64,000 nt of DNA from Archegozetes longisetosus (taxonomy: Eukaryota > Arthropoda > Arachnida > Sarcoptiformes > Trhypochthoniidae), in assembly GCA_018873245.2 (NCBI GenBank), contig JAEMBT020000005.1, positions 5,442,001-5,506,000 on the forward strand, read 5' to 3'. The notes below the pieces were generated by a model, which was given only the letters and a program-made list of their open reading frames with translations, did no database searches and was not told the origin of the DNA. Position 1 is the stretch's first letter; every line of letters begins with the position of its first letter. Of the stretch, positions 1 through 9,928 are shown piece after piece. A program made the translations under genes and the position numbers.

Positions 1-370
1 GGGGGGGTCACACAAGATATTGAAATTTTTAAATAAATTCAATAAATTGTTTTTCTCTTAATTTTTCCACTTTTTCATTTGAACTGAAATATTTCGTCTT
101 CCATATTTTATTTTCAAAAATGAGTTACATTTTAAGAAATTATATTTATTCTTGGTTAATTTGGTGAAAAAATTTTCAAAATCGGTTAATCCGCTCAAAA
201 GTTATACAGATTTTGCGAGTAAACCTAATTTCTGCGTCAGGTGTATACATGCACCAAGCCTAATCGCATGCCAAGCCAATACGTGTGTCAAATTAAAGCT
301 TATGGAGAGTAGAATTGAAAGCAAAAAGAATTTTTCAAAAATATGAAAGCTGAGAGATATGGATTTTAAA
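1..370. other. AT-rich stretch without a recognisable gene
   Basis: The window opens with a run of seven G. I see only short random-looking open frames here, no repeat arms and no protein-like stretch. Confidence 0.5.
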
Positions 371-373
371 CGG

Positions 374-1242
374 GGTTAACTGGGAGTGAGGCATTTGACA
401 AAAGAGACCCTCTGCCTAAGTTTCCAGAGCGGGTTTTATTTGGGACGGTTTTCACCCGAGACTCCCGCGACGATGGCTAAGTCATTATCAGAAAAAAAGT
501 TTTCGGTGGCTTCTATATTCGACTTTTCAAAAGTGATCAAATTACTATATACATTACTTTGTAGTGTCTATCAAGGTTTGCTTAATCTGAAAAATGGTCA
601 AAACATCGGTTTTGATTTTTTTTGACGCCAACCATTAAAAATTCATATCTTTTCTCAGTCTTCATATTCCTGGACAATTCTTATTCCTGGATTTACCCTT
701 CATAAACTTTCATTTGATACTCACATAGACTTGGTGGGCGGTTAAGCGAAATCTAACTCCCTTGCGAATACAAATTCGAAGTAAGTCAGAAGCTTAGAAG
801 CTTATTTACTAACAGTTTTTGGTTAATCTTTCTAAAATAGGGCTTGAATTTGTTCAAAAAATTAAGAGATTCACGTTATTGATGTTCATTGTTCTAATAC
901 CTCAATATAACTGTTTTTATCTCTTAATGAGTTTACGTTTTAATATAACCATCTATTTATACATTTATTTAGTCAAATTTATCAAATATTAAGAAATACA
1001 AGACCCAAACTTGCATTTAAAATTAATCAGAAATTTATTTTAAATTAACTTTCATGTTAGAGAGCATAACTATTGGTGGGGAAATGGCTAGACATACATT
1101 TGGTTTTACATACCCGCCGGACGAAACAACCGAGATACATATGAGAAATACAGTAACCAATTCAAGTAATGGAAACCCTCGTATTGCAAGCGAAACTCGA
1201 CCAATTAATTACGCTGTTCGTGTTTGGGAAAGAACCATATAA
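374..1242 (+). CDS. Possible tail-collar-like gene fragment (two exons, uncertain)
   Basis: I do not recognise this with confidence. The second piece (about 1061-1242) has richer base composition than its surroundings and ends in a reading like ASETRPINYAVRVWERTI and a stop. The SETRP-x-N-x-A pattern resembles the C-terminus of phage tail-collar and tail-fibre proteins. An upstream open stretch (about 374-475, with DKRDPLPKFPERVLFG) would join it in phase, but only through a GC donor at 476-477 and an AG at 1059-1060. No start codon is convincing, and gene-like sequence may continue left of the window. It could be an old bacterial or phage-derived fragment, an animal gene I do not know, or chance. 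Seen: the open frames and the motif. Inferred: the family and the splice. Confidence 0.25.
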
Positions 1243-1938
1243 AATTGATTTTTAATTGCATCTCAGAAGTATAATTTATCATGTTTTGGCGCATAAATGA
1301 TTAAAAATATATCATTTCAGGGCTTATAATATTCAAGTAATAAATACAATTGCTTAAAGATAAAACTTTGGCTTAGAACTTTTAAAGTGTGTTTGAACCT
1401 AGCTTTAAGAGTCATATTCAGTCTATACCTCATTTTGTTAAAGAATTGTTTATATCTTCGATACAAGTAGACGTAGCGTTTTAAGAGAGGGTTCTTTCTA
1501 CTTCTCATTACATTTTATGCGAAGATGAGGTGCCACATTTGCAATTGTTATACTATAAAATCCAATGAGGAGTCGAAAAAACACTTTTACAAAGCTACGC
1601 CTACTCTTTTCTAAGATATAAATAATTCTTAAAGTTACGTTCAACGATACATATCATGTGACTATAGCCCCTCACATATTGCTATGAACTGTTGCAATAT
1701 TCCAACCAATATTTAAGAATAATTAGTAAATATAAGATTTTTAATAGTCAAAAAATTTGGCATGTAGATAGGGGTAATCTATGCATACGCTCTTATCTAA
1801 CACTCAATTCTGAGTCGATTGAGCCAAGCCCCGTAAGCTCCCGCCTACCGGTTATCGACTTGTGAATTTTTGGAAAGGGTGTGGTCCTCCGGGGATAGGG
1901 TCGTAAACTTTATTCATTCGGTGGAGTCTAATCATATA
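1243..1938. other. Gene-free interval
   Basis: This interval is AT-rich with one GC-richer patch near 1800-1920. I find no coding signal or RNA gene in it. The right edge abuts the Tc1/mariner inverted repeat. Confidence 0.5.
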
Positions 1939-2640
1939 CAGAATAAGAAAAAATGATTTTCCCGTAGCGTAGAACAAAAAATATAATTAGAGCAAAATCG
2001 GTTGGATATTCTGATTCTTCGCTAAAAGATACATTAAAAAGAGCTTATTTTAAAAGTCAGTATGAGAGCCTTGAGCTTGAATTACAACAGTTAATCTTTC
2101 AAGATAAGTTAACAATAAATATTCAAATGAAATTAAAACTTCTCTCAAATGACTGAGTAAAACACCATAAGAAAAACAATTCAGTCTATCTTCTCGCAAC
2201 ATTCTTTTTTCAACCTCATCTTTAATTAACGATCCAATATGTCCTGCAGGGTTGAGATCAGGACTGTTACCTGGCCAGAAATAATTTCCCCAAAAACTGA
2301 GCCCCGCTTTCTCTCGCCTCTTGAAAAGCAATGCATTTGATTCTATCGATGAATCCTTGCTCATCTGAATCATTAATTAATCCAGCCATTAATTGTCAAC
2401 TTTTTTTCAAATGATATCAATGAAAATAGTATGAAAAAGCGATTAAAAACAAACCGTATTAAAATTTGTTGGTTTACTAACAGAATATCGTTCGTTAACA
2501 ACGTTACACGTTTGTGAGGTTTTTAAATATAAACTTCCTTTAATGCATTTTTTAAAGTAAAATCTGAATATCAAACCGATTTCGCTCTAACTATAATAGT
2601 TTTTGCCCTGCACTACGAGAAAATAATTTTTCTTACCCTG
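1939..2640 (-). mobile_element. Internally deleted Tc1/mariner-type DNA transposon
   Basis: About 700 bp is bounded by long imperfect terminal inverted repeats of roughly 100 bp (about 1939-2045 and 2535-2640). Both ends read CAG..TAAGAAAAA inward, and both arms share a TTAGAGC(A/G)AAATCGGTT block. The left flank is TA, as expected for this superfamily's target site; the right flank is CA, so that copy of the site has mutated. Inside lies only the C-terminal part of a transposase on the minus strand. The element is too short to be autonomous and looks like a deletion derivative. The arms differ at many sites, so it is old. Confidence 0.75.
2050..2373 (-). pseudogene. Tc1/mariner transposase C-terminal remnant
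   Basis: The 107-residue frame contains FWPGNSPDLNPAGHIGSLIK. This is the block just before the last catalytic acidic residue of Tc1/mariner DD[E/D] transposases (usual form WP..SPDLNP.E..W..LK). The N-terminal DNA-binding helices and the first two catalytic aspartates are missing, and the usual glutamate after DLNP is replaced by glycine. It sits inside an element with matching inverted repeats, which supports the call independently. The fragment cannot encode an active enzyme. Confidence 0.8.
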
Positions 2641-3229
2641 CACTGTCCGTTTTTAAAACTAAACTCAAATCCCTATAACAATTTTTGTTTATTATTACTC
2701 ATGGATCAGAGCTTACTAATGAGTAAGTTCAAAACATATAAAACAAAATTTTATCACTTAATCATTGATTTTGAGTAAATAACACTTTTAATCATAAGAA
2801 TGACATTTACAACAAAAGAATTTTTATTTTGAAAACTCATTCATTAACTAAATCTTGTGGTAAGATTAGAACTGAAATTTTGAAAAATTTGGTAAAACTA
2901 GGCCGACCAATGCAACTATTCTTAGAATTGAATCAAAGTTAATGAAACTGGAAGTGTAGCGAATAAAAAGCATAATAGGCGACGCTTATTACAGTTCTGA
3001 AATATTCTTTGTAAGATTATAGTTAAAATTATATGTAAGATTATTAAAGGTTTATTTTGAAACATTCAAATTTCAGTCAATGAGTAAGTGACTTCACTTT
3101 TGACTCACATTTCCAATTGCAATAAGGTGTTAACTGCAAGATCTGAGTTTAATTTTAAAAAACGGACAGTATATAGTCTAACTCTATTAACAAAATGAAT
3201 AACACTTTTAAAGATATCGATCATTTCTA
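2641..3229. other. Gene-free interval between two transposon relics
   Basis: This is AT-rich DNA with no protein-like frame. It could include untranslated sequence of the LINE relic that follows, but nothing shows it. Confidence 0.4.
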
Positions 3230-4752
3230 GTGATGACAATATATGCAATGCTTCCTCTAAACAGTTTTGTTTCTACATTTTCTGACCTTACTCTTCCTGA
3301 TTACGAAAAAGCTAGTTTTGTTTGTGAAACAACTTTGGCGAGCTTCACTATTATTCAAACAGATATATTGAGAGAACTTTATACTATTGTAATAAATCCT
3401 CTGGTCCTTCCGATATACCGAACATACTGCTCAAAAAACGTAAAGAAATATTTTGCAATTATTTTATCTGTTTTTCACTAAAATCCTTAACCTGGAAAAA
3501 ATACCCAATAGATTAAAACAAGTTAGTATTAATTTATTAGTATTAATTAATAAGAATTACACCAATTCATAAAAAGGAAAACCTTCTGAAGAAATTAGTT
3601 CATATCGGCCAATAACTGTTGAAAATTATATTCTTAACATTTTCGAAAAACTCATACTCAATAATTTAAGTTCTCATGTAACAAATATATTTCTTATTCC
3701 TGATACTCAGTTTGGTTTTCGAACAAGTCTAAACACATTTATTCAATTAGTAAACTTAATATCTGATATTTCTATAGGTTTGACTGACCCGGGTATTCTC
3801 CACATTAACTTACAAGTAACTTGTTAGTATTCCTTGACTAAAGCAATGCTTTCGATAATGTATCCCACGGTCTATCACTAGAAAAGTTATACTTAATAGG
3901 CATAGTAGGCCAATGTTTAACTATAATTGCTAGCCTTTTATATGAGGGAAACTTATGTTGTTTTCAAATCCGCTATCTCTGTTTTGGTAGTAATACTATC
4001 AGGGGTTCTACAGGGTGGGATCTGTTCTGCTCTTTTATTCAATTTATATGTTAGAGATCTCCCTCTCATCATAGCATTTGCCAAACTCAATATGCTGACG
4101 ATTGTGCAGTTAAAAAATTATTTATACCGAAGAAAACCAGAGGTTATTACAAATTGATTTGAATAATATTCAAGTTTGGAGTACACATAACAATTTTAAG
4201 CTTATGCTTGAAAATCCGTTCACATGAGAATTACTCAGAAAAAATATTGATATTGAAAATTATGTTATTAATAATGAGCCCATTCTAAAAATAGGCTCTC
4301 ATAAGCATTTAGGTATTATTATTGATGAAAAATTAAGTTTTAACGAACAAACAGATAGAATATTCAATTCTTGTATGAAAAAATGGAATTTTCTGAGAAG
4401 ATTGCGTAAATTTGCAAATTATATTGTTCTCCTAAGGCTTTATAAAACATATATGCCTCTTTTGGAATATGCAAACATAAGTTGGGTTCCGAATAGAACA
4501 CAGGTCGATAAGATTGAACCAGTTCAGAGACATATAACTGAATATATTTGTTTCGAAAATAGTTTATTTAATATGAATTACCAACAAAGACTAGAATATC
4601 TTAATCTAGAGCCACTCCAATTAAGAAGAGAAATTAAAGGTTTAATTATAGTATTTAAAGGTATAAATAATTTCACAGATGTGACCGATTTATGGAAAAA
4701 GGATTTCAATGTAAAAAACACCAGAAGTGGTATTAAGTTAGAATCGAAATAA
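3230..4752 (+). mobile_element. Decayed non-LTR retrotransposon (LINE) reverse-transcriptase region
   Basis: Reverse-transcriptase blocks appear in the right order but in different frames. They are NKSSGPSDIPNILLKK near 3390-3440, SYRPITVENYILNIFEKLIL near 3605, FGFRTSLNTFIQLV near 3715, SKAFDNVSHG near 3840, GVLQGG near 4000, QYADDCAV (the YADD catalytic box) near 4085-4115, and LGIIIDEKLSFNEQ near 4310. A C-terminal part (4375-4752) with YKTYMPLLEYANISWVPNRT is still open. Several frameshifts and stops interrupt the chain, so this is a dead copy. The block order fits a jockey/CR1-type element. I found no ORF1, endonuclease domain, tail or target-site duplication. Confidence 0.85.
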
Positions 4753-5163
4753 ACTAGATTGAAGTTCTGTGATAAATTTTTTTGTCTATTTTATTAATCT
4801 CTTTAATTCATTACCTATTTCTATCCGAAACGAAAGCGAACTCTCATGTTTTATTCGAAATGTAAAAGAATTCAAGAAATAATGTGTCTAAATAATGTTC
4901 TTAACCTACATGTTATGACTAATAATTTATTTATTTATAAAAAATAACTAATAGTTAATAGTAATCTTAGTTTTAGTCTTAACCCTTTTTAAAGTTAGAT
5001 TTCAAATGAATGTCATAAATCAAATTTTATTAAGAAATCTTGAATTACTCAATAACTTTTCCTTAAATAGATTTTGTAATGTTTTTATGAGCTATCATTT
5101 CTGATTATATTTGATATAATGAGAGATAAACTATCGAAATCTCAATCAAATCGAATCTTTACT
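4753..5163. other. Gene-free interval
   Basis: This is AT-rich DNA, possibly the 3' tail region of the LINE relic. No gene was seen. Confidence 0.4.
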
Positions 5164-5213
5164 AATAATAGATTTAGTGATCGATTCGTTAACATTGTTA
5201 CGATTCCAATAAT
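5164..5213 (+). repeat. Left arm of an imperfect inverted repeat around the 5339-6343 ORF
   Basis: About 50 bp centred on ATAGATTTAGTGATC. It pairs with the reverse complement of 6579-6629, with roughly four of five positions matching by eye. Confidence 0.6.
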
Positions 5214-5338
5214 GATCCAACATTTGGACGTTAAAAAGACCAAAAAACAACAATGAACTTTTTGAACTACTTTCAATTGTTTTTTAAATTAATTTTCAAA
5301 ATTACATTGTTAAAAAAATTGAAAATACTTGAAAATAC

Positions 5339-6343
5339 TTGAATTGCATGCTTAAATCTGATTTTGTTCGCAAGTTTTCCAATTTATTGCTATCAATCAT
5401 TTCTTTGCAAATTATCAATTCTTACCATATATTCAACCATCACTTGATGTCGGGATCAAATATGAACCACGGGTCACAAGATTCGAGACGTAGTTGCAGT
5501 CTGATCAGGTGTATTCATCGATTATTTCATCGCCTATTACCTTCGGAATTGTACTCCAACTGTCGGGCAGAGCAAGGATTGGTGTGTAGTTACGATTCAA
5601 TCAACCCTCTATTCAATTTGATTAGAAAGTATTTCACTCGAGTCTATTTTCATCTAAATTTCTATCTTCACTTCATCCTTGCTTCCTTTGAACCTATTTT
5701 TAGTTCATTGATCAACAAAGTGTTGTCTATAGAAAGTATATCAACGCAACGGGATTATGGCACGGCTTCAACCAATAAATCGCTGATTCTTTGCAGACCT
5801 TTTCCTAAACCTATTAGTAATGGCAGTGCTGTAAATGGACAGATTCTGAACCATAGAAGCCCTACTAATGATAACTTGAGTGTTGACCGAACTTATCATG
5901 ATTTCTTTACAAACATTGGAAGATCTATTATTAGGACTGATACCAGTCGCAAACTATTCGGTAATTTTGGATCGAGCGATCGTGAAATCACAACAGAACT
6001 CAAAAGCGATGACGGAACGGCTAGATTTCTAAAGTCAAGTCATCGCCAAACTTCATGTGTTATTCCGGATGAGAACAAACATCTAGTGGCCGTCGAGATA
6101 CATGAACAAACTGCAAGAAAGGACCAACCGATTTCAAGAATTGAAGATCAAGAAACAAATACTGTTCGTATTGACAACTGTTGTGTGGTCTCAGAAATTG
6201 AATCTCTTCAAGAATTAGATAAATTAATAGTCGAGAACATTACTCAAGTTAATGCTAAGAAGAAAAGATCAAAATTTTTTTCTCGCAAATTTTGGAAAAA
6301 CATATTTAAACGCAAGAATCGAAAGAAAGTCAAAAATAATTAA
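5339..6343 (+). CDS. Unrecognised 334-residue protein, single exon
   Basis: An uninterrupted frame of 334 residues. The N-terminus has a hydrophobic stretch (about residues 14-27, NLLLSIISLQIINS) that could be a signal or anchor. A second hydrophobic, aromatic stretch lies near residues 100-125 (FHLNFYLHFILASFEPIF). The middle is polar and the C-terminus is strongly basic (KKKRSKFFSRKFWKNIFKRK). The first ATG is used; ATGs at about residues 37 and 41 are alternatives. I recognise no domain. Its length argues against chance in such AT-rich DNA. It lies inside a pair of inverted repeats (5164-5213 and 6579-6629), so it may be cargo of a transposon or an ordinary gene next to a foldback. It could also be one exon of a longer gene. 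Confidence 0.5.
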   Translation: MNCMLKSDFVRKFSNLLLSIISLQIINSYHIFNHHLMSGSNMNHGSQDSRRSCSLIRCIHRLFHRLLPSELYSNCRAEQGLVCSYDSINPLFNLIRKYFTRVYFHLNFYLHFILASFEPIFSSLINKVLSIESISTQRDYGTASTNKSLILCRPFPKPISNGSAVNGQILNHRSPTNDNLSVDRTYHDFFTNIGRSIIRTDTSRKLFGNFGSSDREITTELKSDDGTARFLKSSHRQTSCVIPDENKHLVAVEIHEQTARKDQPISRIEDQETNTVRIDNCCVVSEIESLQELDKLIVENITQVNAKKKRSKFFSRKFWKNIFKRKNRKKVKNN

Positions 6344-6578
6344 TGCTTAAGTTCTTTGTTGAAGACATCCGTTCATTCAAAATTCAACTCTAAATATGTT
6401 TACAATTCGTATGAGCTCAGATCAAAATTTTAGGCTAAAAATAATTAATTCGTAGCATTAAAGACTATCAAACAGAAATATCGATTTTGTGGCTGAAGAT
6501 TTGAGTGATCGCTGTTAGTAATGTTTCAGTCATTGCAGTCCTGCTTCTCATTTACTTAGATTCCGTTTTTATTCCGTT

Positions 6579-6629
6579 CAATTATAGAATCGCAGTAGTA
6601 TTAAGAAATTGATCACTAAATCTATCATT
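6579..6629 (-). repeat. Right arm of the inverted repeat around the 5339-6343 ORF
   Basis: The reverse complement reads ATAGATTTAGTGATCAATT and pairs with 5164-5213, giving a unit of about 1.47 kb. I could not see clear target-site duplications outside the arms. Confidence 0.6.
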
Positions 6630-7374
6630 GTTAAGATATCTTTTATTTTAATTGAATAAAATTATTTTATGTAAAATTAAAAGCAATTCTACTCAATTGT
6701 TTACTAATTCAAGAGTCTAGATTTTAAGGATCATATTTAACGAAATACGTCTTTGATTAGAATCCAATTTCATTATATGAAAGGCTTAATTTGAATGAGT
6801 GTGATTTGTAGCAATGGATGAGAAACCTTAGTGAAACCTATGCAGTGTTGATCGAATAACAAAACTTTCCTTCCAATACATTTTAGACTGGAGTTTTATT
6901 AGAATGAGACCTCATTTGAGCACAAATTCACACAAATCAAAGATAAGAAACGAAAAGTAATATGATTGATGTTTACAAAAGTTTTGAATTTCTGTTCCTA
7001 TCGTAAGTTTTATTGAAATCAGATCTTGAAATAAGAGTTGATTAATGTATACTTTTCAAATATAACTATAGAGTGAACACAAAACGAAATGACCGGCTTC
7101 GATTATCGGGTGTACAGTTACCACCAAGTACACCTCTCTTAGTCCCAGATGCGCACGCACCACAATATATTCAATAGGTTTATTCTTTGTAAAAACCTAT
7201 TCTTTCAACTGATTTTCACTCAAAAGTGTGTGAAACCAATGCCTTTGGGTAACTATTTTGGTATTTGTTATATTAAAACCTTAAGATTCGTGAACTAGGT
7301 TTAATACTTTTTATAGTTAATTTTCAATAGACGAACAAACTCTTGAAAATTTGCTCTTTGAGCATCAGTTTAGG
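6630..7374. other. Gene-free interval
   Basis: This is AT-rich, with a GC-richer patch at about 7085-7170 that has no sustained frame. No gene or RNA was seen. Confidence 0.45.
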
Positions 7375-7672
7375 ATTAATAAAAGCAGATGTACTATCGA
7401 TAAAATAATTGTGTGTCAAATTATGCGTTTTCCCGCAATTTTCTACGCATAGATCTCAGGGAATGCTAAAAAATTCAGTCAACAAAAATTTAGTGTTGTT
7501 TAATAATATGATATTTGTTATTAAATTTTTTAAGAACTGAACTTTTATAATGTATTCGTTGCTGTTGAGTTTATGTTGAAATGCAAGTTTTAAAATATGA
7601 TGTTGTGGTCCCTATTTTTTAGCGCAAAATTTGACACATAATTATTTGATCGATAGTACTTCATGCTAATTC
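7375..7672. mobile_element. Foldback (MITE-like) element A
   Basis: About 300 bp with inverted arms. The left arm (about 7376-7430) contains GTACTATCGATAAAATAATT. The right arm (about 7617-7668) gives GTACTATCGATCAAATAATT when reversed, and both continue with TGTGTCAAATT.TGCG. There is no coding capacity, so it is a non-autonomous palindromic element. The superfamily is unclear. Confidence 0.6.
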
Positions 7673-7673
7673 T

Positions 7674-7846
7674 ACAGACAGGTAAATAAAAGTGTATTTC
7701 AACTTATCAGTTATAACTGATAACATCGCGTCCAAAGTACTATTGGAAAGTGTTATCGCTCTCTAAAATGTTCATTTTACATTTTGGATATCAATTCTTA
7801 TCAGTTATTACCAATAAGTTGAAAACACTCCAATTGTCCTGTCTGT
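7674..7846. mobile_element. Foldback (MITE-like) element B
   Basis: About 173 bp that starts with ACAGACAGG and ends with CCTGTCTGT. Its inverted arms share TTTCAACTTAT and ATAACTGATAA. It directly abuts foldback element A and lies about 140 bp beyond the end of the GFRP coding region. Confidence 0.6.
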
Positions 7847-7988
7847 TTACCCTGTGATAAAAAATTTGAAACAATTATCTGTCTAAAAAATAATGATTCG
7901 TAAAAAATTATATCGAAATTTGAAAACTCGATCTCTTTCAAAAAAACTAATTCCGCTGACTTTTAAAGTATAAAATTTTAAGATTGTT

Positions 7989-8410
7989 TTAAGAATTGAT
8001 TGGCTTATTTAGAGTCCAAACACAAGTTTGCCCAACTCCTGTCATCGCAACTACAACATATCCTAACTTTTCGAGCTTGTCTAAAACAATCCTGGGTCTG
8101 TCATCTGTACGCCATTCTTCACTATTAGATTCAAGTGAAAGCATTTCAGATGAATAATTTTACATACAGTGAAAATATTTGATAAGTTTACGCACAACTT
8201 GTTTCCCAATTGAATACATTTGGTTGCATTTAGATATTCCATTAATTGTGGATCACTTTCAGAATCTCCGACTATAGTCGGTCCGCATTCCTACAAATGT
8301 TTCGAAACATCTAGCCGTTCAATCAGTTTTAAACAAAAATATCAAAAAATTTAAGAAAAATTTGTACTAATTACCAAACGAATTTGAGTTGATATTAATA
8401 CGTGAGGCAT
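7989..8410 (-). CDS. GCHFR: GTP cyclohydrolase I feedback regulatory protein (GFRP), three exons
   Basis: GFRP binds GTP cyclohydrolase I as a ring-shaped pentamer and mediates feedback inhibition by tetrahydrobiopterin and stimulation by phenylalanine, so it controls BH4 supply in the cytosol. The exons are 8375-8410 (MPHVLISTQIRL), 8199-8290 (ECGPTIVGDSESDPQLMEYL...) and 7989-8121. The last exon carries the family signature RPRIVLDKLEKLGYVVVAMT followed by GVGQTCVWTLNK. Introns of about 84 and 77 nt have GT..AG ends, and the phases agree. The predicted length is 86 residues, against about 84 in vertebrates. The short exons hide it from simple ORF searches. The exon 2 donor (AA|GTTGTG) is chosen because it keeps the LGNN..DD.PRIV spacing; the start is the only ATG that restores the N-terminal LISTQIR. 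Two foldback elements lie downstream. Confidence 0.88.
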
Positions 8411-9928
8411 TTCAATCAGTACACAAAATATTTATGAGTTTCAGTTATAATTAGAGATTAATTTTGACGTTAAAATATGGAGAAATTAAGTGACTCGACT
8501 TGTGTGCTTTTTAAAGTTTATACTTCATTTTAAATTCCTGTTTATCATGAGATGGCCTCGAGTTACATTTGAATACCAGTAATCTAGTTATTTATACTTT
8601 TCAATTGAGTGCTGTACTAATCAATATTACGGATAAGTTTTCATGTAGTCAATCCTCAGTTGAATTCTTGACACACGTTTCAACAGTTCATTTCTAACGT
8701 CTTGGCATAATATGACCATTATAAGCAAAGAATAATGACTCCCAGTTAAAGTTGAAGCTCTTCCTTAAAATAACATTAATTTTGATCTTTAGTTTATGAA
8801 TTTAGAAAATAGTTTGACGTAATTGAAGATGCGCCAATTTCATGGAATAATAGTTTTATTGCATAAATGTTAAAATTTCTCAAAAGTTCATTAAAAGTAG
8901 TTTATCTTTGTTTAAATTGATCTCATACTGACCTTATACTTCTAAAAATAGATAGAATTATTTCTGACTAGAATAACAGTTATATTTGATGACGAGTAAG
9001 AAACAATTTGAAAGCTTGCACTTTATCCCTAATCAATAATTTAAATAAGTCTTGAAATAATCAGTAACCAAGTTAGAAATTATTTATAAGCTTAAGCCTT
9101 GGCCTATCAAACTGTAGTCATTTTAATAATGTTTAAAACAAACTTAATTAGTTTAGAGATAGCGTAGTTTACGTCACAATTGTGTTAGTCTCTAACGTGC
9201 ATTGATTTTTCAGTGAGCGTAGACTCACGTATACCGGTATCGATGCCTAACGTGTAGCAATTACACTCAAAGACTTAATCCCCGATAGCAACTAGAAGTG
9301 ACGTGTTGTCATGAGGTACTTTCCATCAGACTACAATATAGGATGTATTAATAAACTTATAAAATATTCAGTATAGTGATTAAAATAAGTTACAGAATAA
9401 ACTTGGAGAGTTATTGATGCGCATCATAGGTAAGTTGACATAGCCACAGCCTTTCTTGTTCCTATCGAGGATTATTATGACTATAAGTGCACTAGATTGA
9501 ATATGAGCAAAACTCGCAAGTCTTCTATCGATAATCTCTTATTTGCATCTTTTAGTGAATGCATTATTACATGTCTCATCCAATTTAGACATCAATTTTT
9601 AGTTCATTTTATTGACTTTAAAATGATGACATTCAAAAGTAAAATCATATAAATCGATATCTATCATAAAATTAAAGTATCGTTTTGAGAAAGAGAGAAA
9701 AATCATTAAATAGTGGCATAAATAAAGTTAATGTTTTTGGCAAAGTAGTGTTTCTCTTAATATTAAATATCAAATATACTATTATTGTAATATTTACAAC
9801 AATATCAGAGCCATTATTTATATTAGTCGCTAAACAAGTTATTTAAAGTACGTCACGTTTACGGCAATTTCCTAGAAGACAGCTAAACGACTGAGAGAAA
9901 TGTCACAACTGTTTTGGATAATTAAACT
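8411..9928. other. Divergent intergenic region between GCHFR and the RMDN-type gene
   Basis: About 1.5 kb between two genes transcribed away from each other, so both promoters should lie here. I see no defined element. A GC-richer patch at 9215-9330 has stops in all three plus-strand frames. Confidence 0.45.
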
